Numbered from the stretch's first letter, positions 43,830-56,197 are shown. The stretch is 64,000 nucleotides of DNA from Culex pipiens pallens (GCF_016801865.2 NC_068939.1:179706792-179770791), one strand, 5' to 3'. Notes: generated by a model from the sequence alone, not told the origin. Translations and numbers: made by a program.

Positions 43830-45156
43830 GGTAGAATTTAAACTAAAGAGGAAGTCATGAATGAGATTTATTATAATGACATCTTGTGCAATGTGCACCG
43901 GTTTCAATCATATCGATAAATTTGTATACACTCAACCCCCGGTGGTTGGTCACTTTTCCGTTTGACACTTTTTTTAGTTTGTACCCCGCTGGTTGGTCAA
44001 AGTCAAACTAAAAAGTGACGAACTGTCACTTTTAACACGGCGCTCACGCACACTATCAAAACAAACGTGACCTCCGTGTAAAAGGGTTGTCAAACTAAAA
44101 AAAAATCAGTAGTGCAGATTTCAGTAAATTTAACTGAATTCAGTAATGAGAGTTTGGTGTGTATACAAATAGAGGCATGATTTGTTTCTTCAGAAATGAG
44201 TCAGAATTGGGTACTAAAGCCCTATGTAAATTTTTTTAATGTACAACGGTAAAAAACACGATTAAAACCATTTCTGATCACTTTTTTTCATTTTAATGCA
44301 AAAAAATATTGACAAGACAACATTTTTTCGATGGATCAACTATGGTCCCCTTGGAACGAGCTGTCAAGTAGGAGCTTTTCTGTCAAGAAGGACCCAATTG
44401 GATTTTTTTAAATTCCCCAGATCTGTGTGAAATGATCTCAAATCTGACGGATGCTCCAAGCGCCACTTTCTCATTTCAGAGTAATTTGAAATATCTGTTT
44501 TTAGTTTTGTAAATATTTGTTTTTTTACGAGTATTTACTTTTAACCTTATAGTGCTTTGGTAGAGAAAATCGATTTAAAACCGATTCGATTGATACCCAT
44601 ACGGCAAATAATATAAGGTTAAAAATACAGTCCAGACTCAATTTCAAAAGTTTTAGATATAAAACTATGAAAATTTCAGTTTTTTCTTCCAAAAAAAACA
44701 ACGTAGTTTTGTGAAAACATGTTTATTTTACACAAAAACTCTAATTTAGTAAAAAGAAAATCTATTGAAAAGAGGGCTTCGTTTGATACCCATATTGAAC
44801 ATTATACAATTTTAAAATTTTCCGGAAAATACCATATTTTATGAAAGTTTTAGTATTTTTCATTTTAAAAACCCCTAAGGCCGTTGCAAACATTTTTTGA
44901 AGTTTATGTCCCTCGACTCTGACCAAAGTCGAGGAAGGGGACAAAAAAAAAAAAGGTTTAAAAATTGAATTTACGAGCCAGTTGTTTTGATATAATTAGT
45001 TTCCAAAATACCTAAGTATTGACGAATTTTATTTTTTTGGCGAAGGAATTAGTTTTTGCGGTGCTGAACATTGGAATTTCCTAAAAAATCAAAATATTTT
45101 TAATCCAGCCCAAACATGCTAATTATGATTATCAATGCAGAAAAATGCGTTTTAGA
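43830..45156. other. Intergenic repeats, including the short AATTGGGT element
   Basis: 43928-44163 has TACACTCAACCCCC at one side and TTTGGTGTGTA at the other, a possible old TA-type MITE. 44215-44399 is the 185-bp copy of the AATTGGGT element. 44868-44905 (AAGGCCGTTGCAAACA, then GAAGTTTATG) is mirrored at 46431-46465. Confidence 0.5.
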
Positions 45157-46430
45157 TAGGGGTAATTCTCCGCCAACTCACACAGCAGTTGCCCCGACCC
45201 CTCTTCTTTTCTAACTTTTGTCCCTGATCACGAATCCGAGGTCCGTTTTTTGATATCTCGTGACGGAGGGGCGGTACGACCCCTTCCATTTTTGAACATG
45301 TGAAAAAAGAGGTGTTTTTCAATAATTTGCAGCCTGAAACGGTGATGAGATAGAAATTTGGTGTCAAAGGGACTTTTATGTAAAATTAGACGCCAGATTT
45401 GTTGGCGTACTCAGAATTCCGAAAAAACGTATTTTTCATCGAAAAAAAACACTAAAAAAGTTTTAAAAATTCTCCCATTTTCCGTTACTCGGCTGTAAAA
45501 AAATTTGGAACATGTCATTTTATGGGAAATTTAATGTACTTTTTGAATCTACATTGACCCAGAAGGGTCATTTTTTCATTTAGAACAAAAATTTTCATTT
45601 TAGAAATTCGTGTTTTTTCAAACTTTGCAGGGTTATTTTTTAGAGTGTAACAATATTCTACAAAGTTGTAGAGCAGACAATTACAAAAATTTTGAAATAT
45701 AGACATAAGGGGTTTGCTTATAAACATCACGAGTTATCGCGATTTTACGAAAAAAAGTTTTGAAAAAGTTGGTCGTCATCGATCATGGCCGTTCATGGTT
45801 ACCCGCGACAGACACGGACGACGAAACAAAGAGAAACGCAAAAAGTAACTCTTTCAAAACTTTTTTTCGTTAAATCGCGATAACTCGTGATGTTTATGAG
45901 CAAACCCCTTATGTCTATATATCAAAATTTTTGTAATTGTCTGCTCTACAATTTTGTAGAACATTGTTGCACTTAAAAAAATAACCCTGCAAAGTTAGAA
46001 AAAACACGAAGTTCTAAAATGAAAAATTTTGTTCTAAATGAAAAAACACGAAATTTTAGAATGAAAGATTTTGTTCTAAATGAAAAAATGACCCTTCTGG
46101 GTCAATGTAGATTCAAAAAGTACATTAAATTTCCCATAAAATGACATGTTCCAAAATTTTTTACAGTCAAGTAACGGAAAATGGGAGAATTTTTAAAACT
46201 TTTTTAGTGTTTTTTTCGATGAAAAATACATTTTTTCGGAATTCTGAGTACGCCATCAAATTGGGCGTCTAATTTTACATAAAAGTCCCTTTGACACCAA
46301 ATTTCTATCTCATCACCGTTTCAGGCTGCAAATTATTGAAAAACATCTCTTTTTTCGCATGTTCAAAAATGGAAGGGGTCGTACCGCTCCTCCGTCACGA
46401 GATATCAAAAAACGGACCTCGGATTCGTGA
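45157..46430. mobile_element. Foldback element FB1, copy 2
   Basis: Starts TAGGGGTAATTCTCCGCCAA and runs through both arms, ending at GGATTCGTGA, about 100 bp short of the expected right end. It contains the centre (CATCGATCATGGCCGTTCAT). A piece near 46030-46090 (AAACACGAAATTTTAGAATG) is duplicated. Confidence 0.85.
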
Positions 46431-47392
46431 CATAAACTTTGAAAAATATTTGCAATGGCCTTAATAAGACAAAATATTTTAAAAAAATTACGTCGTTTGA
46501 TAATCCTAATTCAAATTAAAAAAATGTATTTTTTTTAAACAAACGAAATTTTGTGAAATCCATATTGCAAGTTATGAAAATTAAAGAATTAACAAAAATA
46601 CGGTGTTTTGGGAAAATTTTATTATTTTAAGCTTCAAACTCATATTTAATTTATTGCACAATTTTGGGTTGCTTGCTATCAATTTTGCAAGTTATAAAAA
46701 TTAGGGTATTTATAAAATACAACATTTTGTGAACTTTTTGAGTTCTTTGAAACTAACAGTCTCCAATTGGCACAAAACACTCAGGGCTGATTATTTTTAC
46801 AAATGAGCATCAAAACAACTTAAAAATCAACTAATGTTGCATTTAACGTAATTTGTGAACCTACCAGGAGCGACATAATCCATTAAACGAAAGTTTCATA
46901 ACTTTTGATTGTTTTATAAGGCAGGAAATGGGTGGTCCATTCTGCCCCCAAGTGGATATTAATTTAACACTTCCACCACCAAGCCTCTAAATGATTTGAA
47001 GGTTCCGTTGTTGTTTGATAACCTTCGTAATAGCTCCTGGTAACATTATAAACATTGAACAAACTTTTTCAAACAATCCAACTTTCGAGAAAACTTATTT
47101 AAGAACCTCAAAATAAACAACATTTGCGTGGTTTTGTCAGTAAATTTACATTTACATTTTTTTTGCTCATAATTCGAAAAATACAATGAATTCAAACTTC
47201 GTTTTCGGTGTGGTGATGTTATTTGACGTCCTTTATAAGACCCTTGCCTTACAGTTGGTCTAAATCCATTCTAAAGCCCAAAACCAAGGGTGGCCCATTC
47301 TGCCCCCATGGGCCATTCTGCCCCCCCTGCCCCTATTGGCTTTTTGTTCGTAACGAATGAGAAATTGAACAATTTTTTTAATTTGAGTTCCC
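46431..47392. other. Intergenic, AT-rich
   Basis: The first 40 bp mirror 44868-44905. Later, CCATTCTGCCCCC recurs at 46936, 47295 and 47311, a dispersed short repeat. No gene. Confidence 0.4.
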
Positions 47393-47618
47393 GCCCGTGT
47401 GGATCAATCGGACCGCGCACTAGACTCCAATCCAGAGGTCGCCGGTTCGAATCCCGTGGCGGGCGCTCTAAAATTCTAAGTGTAACTATGGGTATCCAGC
47501 GCCGTCGCTCCGTGCCATACTCAAACACTTAGGAGCTCAGGGAGGCGTAGTCCTTGTAGATTAAAGGAAGACACTAGTGTTTAGTACTAGCAATACAATA
47601 GTGGCCGACAGCTATAAA
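47393..47618 (+). mobile_element. tRNA-derived SINE
   Basis: GCCCGTGTGGATCAATCGG begins a tRNA-like head: CTCCAAT resembles a Trp(CCA) anticodon loop, the B box is CCGGTTCGAATCCC, and a GGCGGGC acceptor end closes it. The body runs ATTCTAAGTGTAACTATGGG to GGCCGACAGCTATAAA, the same tail as the fragment at 451-720. Confidence 0.75.
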
Positions 47619-48169
47619 CATTAATTTTGAAAATCATTTTTTTAATTAACAGTAAATTTAAAAATTGGAAATATCGTTTCCATTTATTCCTTTCTAAAGT
47701 TTTTTTTTTAAATTGATCATGATGGATTTGATTGCTCATTTGAAAAACAAAAAACAAATACAAAACAAAAATCACTTTGAAATATACATATAAAGGGTTG
47801 AATGGACAAAAGGTCGAATGCCAAAAGGTCGAATGGACGAAATGTCGAAAGGACAAAAAGTCGAAAGTTTAACAATCAAGAACAGGTTGTGTTTTTGAAT
47901 TTAAAATACTCACCAAATAATTTAGAAATCGGACATTTTTTTCACCGAAAAAACCGATAAAAGCCCGTAATTTCGAATGAAAAATAAATCTTACTATTTT
48001 TAGAAGTAACTTTTTTAAATTAGACCTTTTGTCTTCTGGACGTTTTGTCGTACATCCGAAATATACATTTATTATTATTCAGTCTTGTTATGTCTTCTTT
48101 CAAAATTCGAGCCGATTTGGTTAACATTTTATATTCAATCGATTAATTTGCTCTCTTTAATCCACCAAC
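47619..48169. other. AT-rich DNA with AAAAGGTCGAATG repeats
   Basis: 47797-47870 holds several copies of AAAAGGTCGAATGGACGAAA-like words, with the inverse (ACCTTTTGTC, CGTTTTGTCGTACATCC) at 48025-48055: probably a small inverted-repeat element. Confidence 0.5.
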
Positions 48170-48740
48170 CATCGCTTATTCATCGCTGAGTAACGCGTGC
48201 GAATCAAGCAACGAGATACTTCCTGCAATTTCTAACAAAGCACATCCTACCGGAAGCCCCACCGAAGCCCCCCCCCATCACAACTCGCTACCCCACTCAG
48301 CTCGTTCTCACTTAAATTGATGACCAGAGTCTATACTTCTAATGGATATGGATCGAACCGACCATACGAGCCTCCGCGGTGCTGCGGAGTTGCCTTGCCA
48401 GCGAACGCATCGCTACGCGACCTTGCCTCACCGGTGGCCACTCGCTCTGCCATGCAGCCTTATGTAAATTTCAACTAAATTTACCCTCCATTACGCGGTC
48501 ATTTTTCATCATCAATTGGCGCGCGCGCGCCTCATCTCTCGGTGGCGTGTACGTTTTTGGCGTTTCGAGCGTTCCCTGATGTCAGAGATGCTGGCTGGTA
48601 GGCATTGCGCTGCCAGCCAATAGCTGTAAATATTAGCTATTAATTATTCAGCAACTACACAAATTGCAGTTGGGGTAGGTTCCATTTAGGGCGCCTCAAT
48701 TTGCCTTTCAGCACTGCACACATGCTACTGGTGAAAAAAG
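48170..48740. promoter_or_regulatory. Unique GC-richer island, possible regulatory DNA
   Basis: This block differs from the repeat-rich flanks: no TIR, SINE or tandem signature, balanced composition, (CG)n at 48522-48531, and a homeodomain-type core TTAATTATTCAGC near 48630. Frames are short. It may be a conserved non-coding element or an unrecognised 5' exon; no target gene can be named. Confidence 0.25.
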
Positions 48741-49794
48741 AAAAAAACGATGGGTACTTTCAAAACTCGTTAAGGGAAATTCATATTTTTTGAATTTATA
48801 GGCTGGCTTAGGAATGCAAACCAATGACAAATATGTGGTTTGCCTTAAACATAAAAAATACTAAACACTTTTAAAAGCTAAAAATAATGAAAAATATCTT
48901 ATTAGTACGGATACGTACACCTTTAATCAATTAAAAATATGTCCTAATCATTTCGACAAATAGAATTTGAATTTGGTTGTAGCAGATGGGAATCAAACCC
49001 ATGATTCTGAGAGACCCTATGCACAAATTTTTTTTAAACATAAGATGGTCACATGAAACAAACGCAAGATTTTTCTAAAACAAAAAATAATACTCGTTCA
49101 ATATGCTTTTTGTAGATTCAAAATTGGCTCAAAGATTTTTTATCGGAATAAGTATAAAAACTGGTTGAAAAGCAAGATTTAAAAAAAAACTGACACAATT
49201 TTGGTCCGCTGGAATATCAGTAAAATGAGCAAATTTCCGGGCTGCCTAAACATTTAGAGCCATTTTTTTGTGATTATTGCAATAACATGTTGATAAAACA
49301 TTGTCAGCCTTTCATAGACATTAACATTTAATCGAATAGTTATCCATAGGGTTAGTGAATTTTCACGATTTCACGGACAGCGTAATATCCGTGAAATTTG
49401 GAAATTTCCGTGAAATTTAATTTTTATTTCAAATCAATAATTAAAGGTATCAAACATCAACAATAATTCAATGCTTCTGTGCTCTCCGTACGCACTATGG
49501 TACATTGGGTGGCCAAGTTTCAAAAAAGTGACCTTCTCCAAATATTTTTTGGTATTTTTTTCTCGAAAGTAAACATTCTAAGTTTGTTCATTACGGAGAT
49601 ACGCAAGCTGAAAGTCAAAAAATGGAGTAAAAATCTAGCGTTTTTCGTAAAAAAGGCTGATTGTTTAATTTTAACATCGCTCAGCCATTTTAAATATTGT
49701 ATTAGGACAATTATAAATCGTTGGAAAGGTAATGAGATAAGCTTTGAAACTATTAATAGATAAAATGTTGTTTCTAAACCAAAAACTAACTTAA
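48741..49794. other. Intergenic, nothing recognised
   Basis: AT-rich sequence with a short frame at 49479-49763 of no known family. Confidence 0.4.
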
Positions 49795-49799
49795 TCCAC

Positions 49800-51534
49800 C
49801 TATGTGGTTGGAGCCTTCCTCACTCATTACCAACAATGGCTGTACACAAATTTCATCTATTTTTTAGATCTGGATTAAAAAAGAACATAAATATCACTTA
49901 AGTGGCCATATCTCGAGACAGGGTTGCCAGATCTTCAATGTTTTGGATTCGTTGGAAAGGTCTTTTGATAACCTAACCAACGATGGGTCGGATAGTGGAT
50001 CCGGACATAGTTTACATACATTTAAGTGAGATCCGGCTTCCAAAAAGTATATCAATATCATTAAGTGGATAAATCTTAAGACATGGTTGTCAGATCTTCA
50101 ATGTTGTGGACTCGTTGGAAAGGTTTTTTGATGACCTAACCAACGATGGGTTAGATGGTGGATCCGGACATAGTTTACATACATTTAAGTGAGATCCGGC
50201 ATTCAAAAAGTACATCAATATCACTTATGTGTACATATCTCGAGACAGGGTTGCCAGATCTTAAATGTTTTGGACTCGTTGGAAAGGTCTTTTGATAACC
50301 TTACCAACGATGGGTCGGATGGTGGATCCGGACATAGTTTACATACATTTAAGTGAGATCCGGCTTCCAAAAAGTACATCAATATCACTTAAGTGGATAA
50401 ATCTCGAGACATGGTTGCCAGATCTTCAATGTTGTGGACTCGTTGGAAAGGTTTTTTGATGCCCTAACCAACGATGGGTTAGATGGTGGATCCGGACATA
50501 GTTTACATACATTTAAGTGAGATCCGGCATTCAAAAAGTACATCAATATCACTTAAGTGTACATATCTCGAGACAGGGTTGCCAGATCTTCAATGTTTTG
50601 GACTCGTTGGAAAGGTCTTTTGATAACCTTACCAACGATGGGTCGGATGGTGGATCCGGACATAGTTTACATACATTTAAGTGAGATCCGGCATCCAAAA
50701 GTACATCAATATCACTTAAGTGTACATATCTCGAGACAGGGTTGCCAGATCTTAAATGTTTTGGACTCATTGGAAAGGTCTTTTGATAACCTAACCAACG
50801 ATGGGTCGGATGATGGACCCGGACTTAGTTTACATACATTTAAGTGAGATCCGGCTTCCAAAAAGTACATCAATGTCACTTAAGTGGGCATATCTCGAGA
50901 CAGGGTTGCCAGATCTTCAATGTTTTGGACTCGTTGGAAAGGTCTTTTGATAATCTAACCAACGATGGGTCGGATGATGGACCCGGACTTAGTTTACATA
51001 CATTTAAGTGAGATCCGGCTTCCAAAAAGTACATCAATATCACTTAAGTAGCCATATCTCGAGACAGGGTTGCCAGATCTTCAATGTTTTAGGCTCGTTG
51101 GAAAGGTCTTTTGATAACCTAACCAACGATGGGTCGGATGATGGACCCGGACATAGTTTACATACATTTAAGTGAGATCCGGATATATGTGAAAACACAT
51201 TTTTATACATAACTTTTGAACTACTTATCGAAACTTCAATCTGTATAAAACTCGATCTATGGGACCGTAAACCAAGTCGAATGCAACAGGTTCGGGTCAA
51301 ATCGGTTCAGCCAGTGCCGAGAAACATGAGCTAGTTTGTTGGTCACATACATACATACACACACACATACACACACACATACACACACACATACACACAC
51401 ACATACACACAGACATTTGTTCAGTTTTTGATTCTGAGTCGATATGTATACATGAAGGTGGGTCTACGACGTTTTTATACAAAGTTCATTTTTGGAGCAG
51501 GATTATAGCCTTGCCTCAGTGAGGAAGGCAAAAC
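49800..51534. mobile_element. TIR element containing a satellite array
   Basis: GAGCCTTCCTCACT at 49811 and the inverted AGTGAGGAAGGCAAAAC at 51518 form its ends. Inside are eight 164-bp tandem units, then a 330-bp right part with a (CACATACA)n microsatellite (51345-51412) and TTTGGAGCAGGATTATAGCC next to the terminus. No transposase frame. Confidence 0.65.
49895..51190. repeat. 164-bp tandem array, eight units
   Basis: GTTGCCAGATCTTCAATGTT recurs at 49923, 50086, 50250, 50413, 50578, 50741, 50905 and 51069. Units alternate between two variants (for example GTGTACATATCTCGAGACAG versus GTGGATAAATCTCGAGACAT in units 2 and 4), hinting at a dimeric higher-order unit. GATCCGGACATAGTTTACAT is constant in most units. 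Confidence 0.95.
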
Positions 51535-51757
51535 TGAAGTTTTCATCGAATAACTGGAGCATTTTTTTGACAAAACTTATTTTTTTGTGTTTGTTAATCG
51601 AGTACTTTTTTTGCTAACCGATGCTAAACATGAAACTAAGATCACTTGAAAGATTGGATCATAATCTAACATTGCTGAAATTTCCAGCCTGCGATTTTTT
51701 GCGTTTTCGGAGATATGCCATTTTGAACATTTACGTGTTATCAAAATTTGCAATCTA

Positions 51758-52401
51758 CAGTCATCCCTCATATTCGGAACAGTTTACAGATCGGCCAATG
51801 TTCAAAAAATCATAGCAAATCGGTAATTGAACTTAATGATTCGCTTTTACCTTCATTTGAAAGCTTTTCATGCGATCTTTCAAATGCTGTATCGAACAAC
51901 TGCAAATTTTTACTTTTAAATCAAGTTTTTGAAGAAAAACTTTGACCTTTGAAATCCACAAATTCGGAACACTTTTTTCTTACGGATGTAAACAAACTTT
52001 GGATCTCGCCAGGAGTACATATTTGTAACTAAATAATGAATTCACACACTGCAACCAGTTTCACTCAAGCTTAGTGATGTTTTATGAATGGTCTGATAAC
52101 TTTTTTGTGAAAATATCAGTTAAATTCAGGTGTTTCACAATTGTGGGAGGCACAATAACATCCCACAATCATGGAACAGGCAATTTGGATGCAGTGTTTT
52201 GCTGCTCTGAATGAAATAGTCTTGAGATGCAGTTTTTTTGTTTTAAAAGTACTACTTTTACTAGTGAAATAGCAAGAAAATGTCGAAATAAAGGTCCTAA
52301 AAATAGTAGGGTCTAGAGAAAAGCTGCATTTGGCATGCTATTGACAAATTATCACAAAAGTGTTCCGAATTTGTGGGTGTTCCGAATATGTGTAATGACT
52401 G
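51758..52401. mobile_element. 644-bp TIR element with TA duplication
   Basis: CAGTCATCCCTCATATTCGG at the left and, inverted, CCGAATATGTGTAATGACTG at the right; TA at 51756-51757 and 52402-52403. Inside, AATTCGGAACAC and CAAATTCGG words repeat the terminus. Tc1/mariner-like ends (inference). Confidence 0.85.
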
Positions 52402-52683
52402 TACATATGCGCCCGTTTATTTCACTTGCTTTGCTACCTACTTCGTGGGCATCGTCGCTTCAAAAATCAATACCTGGTTTCAAGAAGTTGACTTTATTGG
52501 AATTTTCTGTTGCCTACATTTAAAATTGAGTACCTTAGTCAAAATAAGGTATTCGTACCGAAGTTTCTCAAGCGAAACTGGAGAATCTCAAGTTATATGG
52601 CATAGACTCACAAAAAGAAACACACAGCAGTAAATAATAAATATTTGACTTAAAATGAATTTATTACGCTTAACAAAATTTTG

Positions 52684-52737
52684 TTGGAGGGAAGGAGGGG
52701 AGGGTGGGGGGGGGTGAAAGAAAGAGGAGGGAGGGGT
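52684..52737 (+). other. G-rich, G-quadruplex-capable tract
   Basis: Several runs of three or more G (GGAGGGAAGGAGGGGAGGG, a run of 10 G, then GGAGGGAGGGG) within 54 bp of purine-only sequence. Confidence 0.8.
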
Positions 52738-53315
52738 TGTGTTCTTAAAGTGGGGATGTATTAGCTTATCCATAATTTAATAATATAAACTTGCAATACA
52801 ATATATACGCAATTCTGTTGCACTTGCAAATGTATGAAAAGACTATTTATTGTAAGCAATCAACTATTGAAAAACATGAAAAGTCATAAAAATCGACGTA
52901 TATCATTTCAATACCATACAATTACCCAAATTTGTATGAAAAAACATTTAAAAAGCAAAAAAATAATTTGGCCGCCTGTTTGTATGGAGATGGCCCATAG
53001 TGCGTACTAAGCTTGATGGTTTTCCTATCAAGTTAGCATAAGAGAGCACAGAGGCATCGAATTAACAAATATTTCATCCGAAAAAGTCTATTTATTTAAA
53101 TTATATTAGTTTTCAATTGAAAAGCGTTTAAGATATTTTGAAAAATATTTTCGGAATCTCAAAGTTATCACAAAATGTAATGTGTAGGATGGTTTCTTCT
53201 ACCAAACAAAATGTCAGTTTCTATGAATGTTGGTTTTTTGTTTATTGCACATGGTTAATCTTTATTTAATTTTATTATTTTCAAGTTTCTGAATTAAAAC
53301 TTATTTTGACATGTA
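52738..53315. other. Intergenic, nothing recognised
   Basis: AT-rich, with short frames only. Confidence 0.4.
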
Positions 53316-54045
53316 CCGTAAAACGGAGTGACTTTTATTGGTTTGAAATTTTTCCGCAAAATGAGGAGAACAAATTAAATACGTACAGAATGCTATGGAA
53401 TCATACTGACTATGGTAGAGCAGTCTTCAAAGTACTTCAAGAAAAAGTTTTCATAAAATTTTGAAAAGTTTAAAAAGTTAGTTAACTTTGATTAAAAAAA
53501 TGTTGATATACAGCATTATTTTAATATTCTCAAAGTGTCATGATTTTCTCAATGAACATGAGGTCGAATCGGAAAAAGGAAAAATATGTTTGTTCATAAT
53601 AAATATTATGTGTTTTTAAAAAACTATTCAAAAAAATCTTCAAATTTATAGGCATCAGTAGAAAAAAATCATAGAAAATGGGAAAAGTTTTGATCTGTGC
53701 TTCGAATTCAGTTTATAATACAATATGAATCCATAATTTTATAAACAAAATTAGTTTGAATGAATTCTAGGCAAAATTGTGAATTTTAAACAATTTTAAT
53801 AAATTTTGTTAACAAGCTTATAAACTTAGTAAACTTAATATAAATATTGATTTTTTTCCTAAAAACTTTATCAGCAACCTTAGTGATGGTATATTTGACC
53901 TAAAAATTAAATTTGGAAACCTTAAATGTGATTTTAACAAGAAAAACTATGACTATCAAAGTCACCCCGGAATTCAAAATAAGAATTTTCAACGCAACTA
54001 TATTTTTAAACGCTATTGAAATGTTTTTTTTTTTCACAAATAGTG
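53316..54045 (-). mobile_element. CCGTAAAACGGGGTGAC MITE, copy 3, truncated
   Basis: CCGTAAAACGGAGTGACTTT at 53316, preceded by TA, begins the right end of the family read in reverse. The body matches through CTATCAAAGTCACCCCGGAA (53954-53973) and stops in AATAGTGTA, where FB1 copy 3 begins. Confidence 0.82.
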
Positions 54046-54047
54046 TA

Positions 54048-54784
54048 TAGGGGTAATTCTCTACCAACTCACACGAAATCGGGAAAAGTTGCCCCGACCC
54101 CTCTTCGATTTGCGTGAAACTTTGTCCTAAGGGGTAACTTTTGTCCCTGATCACGAATCCGAGGTCCGTTTTTTATATCTCGTGACGGAGGGGCGGTACG
54201 ACCCCTTCCATTTTTGAACATGCGAAAAAAGAGGTGTTTTTCAACAATTTGTAGCCTGAAACGGTGATGAGATAGAAATTTGGTGTCAAAGGGACTTTTA
54301 TGTAAAATTAGACGCCCGATTTGATGGCGTACTCAGAATTTCGAAAAAACGTATTTTTCATCGAAAAAAACACTAAAAAAGTTTTGAAAATTCTCCCATT
54401 TTCCGTTACTTGACTGCAAAAAATTTTGGAACATGTCATTTAATGGGAAATTTAATGTACTTTTCGAATCTACATTGACCCAGAAGGGTCATTTTTTCAT
54501 TTAGAACAAAATTTTTCATTTTAAAATTTCGTGTTTTTTCTAACTTTGCATGGTTATTTTTTAGAGTGTAACAATGTTCTACAAAGTTGTAGAGCAGACA
54601 ATTACAAAAATTTTGATATATAGACATAAGGGGTTTGCTTATAAACATCACAAGTTATCGCGATTTTACGAAAAAAAGTTTTGAAAAAGTTGGTCGTCAT
54701 CGATCATGGCCGTTCATGGTCACCCGCGACAGACACGGACGACGAAACAAAGAGAAACGCAAAAAGTAACTTTTTCAAAACTTA
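54048..54784. mobile_element. Foldback element FB1, copy 3, truncated
   Basis: Left arm TAGGGGTAATTCTCTACCAA through the centre (CATCGATCATGGCCGTTCAT), ending at AACTTTTTCAAAACTT where the right arm should start. Directly after it, 54800-54830 reads, on the - strand, as AATAAAATATTT plus an A-run: a probable poly(A) end of a retroelement whose insertion may have removed the right arm. Confidence 0.8.
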
Positions 54785-54830
54785 TGGCTGGAGGAGATGA
54801 TTTTTTTTTTAAATATTTTATTGGGCTTAA

Positions 54831-55219
54831 CAGTCTATCATGGGGTCAATGAAAACTCAATTAAAATTAAATATTTGACTGGACAAGACTGTGAAGTCAT
54901 ATTTTGATTTGATTTCAATAAAGCAGAAGCAATTAAAATAAAATTTAGCAGTACAAATCAAATAGGTTGCAAAAAAATCAACACAAAATATGAGAAAAAA
55001 CAAGAATAATGTAGAATTAGGTATAAACAGTATAAAATTTTCTTTAATTTTATCATTAGATTTTCAAGCTTATTTTAAAAAATTTCACGTTCCGTGAAAT
55101 TTGGTGTTTTGGAGTTATGGTCCCCGTGAAAAATTATTTTTTTGAGCGTGCATAATCACTTAGCCTAGATCCATAAGATTTAAGTTTTCGAACAAATACC
55201 TTCATTTATTTATTTATTT
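54831..55219. other. AT-rich DNA, possibly retroelement 3' end
   Basis: Follows the poly(A)-like end just above; no coding domain seen. Confidence 0.3.
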
Positions 55220-56130
55220 TTGTGTGATCTTCTTGTTATTGGGAATACATCTAAAAAAAGTTCTCCAACAAGTAGAACAACATCGCTTCCCTCTCAATTG
55301 AGAGCTGCAAACTTTCGAATACACTTGAACCAATCTATCCTTTTCAACTCCCACAATTTCAACTCCTTTATGCCAAATCCATTGCCGTTTGCCCGGCGTA
55401 GTTGTGCATCTGCGGAATGTGTTAATTGCGGGTTATAAATTTGACTTCTCCAACTCACTTCTGCTGGCTGGCTGGTGCTGCTGCCAGTGCTGTACGATGT
55501 TTGAGGTTCGCTCATCCACTTTCGGACGGATTTATTCGTCGTCCTCCTGCTGCTCCTCCAATAAGTCTGCAAATCTGGCGACTTTGGCTTACGTGTGCTG
55601 TTTGGCCCCGGAATTGATTCGATTCTTGCGCTACTAATTCGAGGTGCAAATGGGTGTCTCATGGCAACTCATTCCTACCGAGAGAACGAAGAGATGCCGA
55701 TGCAGGTTGTGCAACTATGTGAGGCTTCTACCTGAGGTACACCTCCGTGGTTAGTATTAGCTATTGTAGAGGCTATACACACCGAGTTGGACCGTATTGA
55801 CATACGGCAGCAGTAGAAGCAGCAGCAGGTGCTTTCCATAACTCTTCACATGGTGCACTCTCCACGGCTCATACGGTATGCTTCAGACTCCTGCAACTCT
55901 TCAACGGCGGAGGCGGATCGAACAAATTTAATTAATAGTGTAGGAAATTTATCATCATCGCTGCTGCAAGTGCTGCTGCTGCTGCTGCCTTTGCAGTCAC
56001 CAAACGAAACTGCAGTTGCAGAACTAACTTTTGATCCGAGCATAGAAGTTGGTAATTGCAAATTGTATGGAGAGCCAAATAGTTTCACTCTTGCTTTGCG
56101 TTTGTTGATGCTAAAAGTTTTAAATTGATT
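55220..56130. promoter_or_regulatory. Unique segment with CTG-rich clusters, possible regulatory DNA
   Basis: About 900 bp without TE or tandem-array signatures. CTGCTGCTG-type runs at 55470-55490 and 55960-55990 and a GCAGCAGTAGAAGCAGCAGC run at 55807-55826, E-box-like CACCTG/CAGGTG words (for example 55827), and a TTTAATTAATAG homeodomain-like site at 55928. Frames up to 122 codons exist on both strands but match no family. It could be an enhancer, an intron of a large gene, or an untranslated exon. Confidence 0.25.
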
Positions 56131-56197
56131 TATCTTGGTTAAACAAAAAAAAAAAAAGAAATGAATTTTAGTCAATTGAGTCGGTATTATGTGATTC

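Noticed and set aside
49895..51190. CRISPR-like regular repeats
   Set aside because: 164-bp units are directly adjacent with no spacers, and the genome is eukaryotic.
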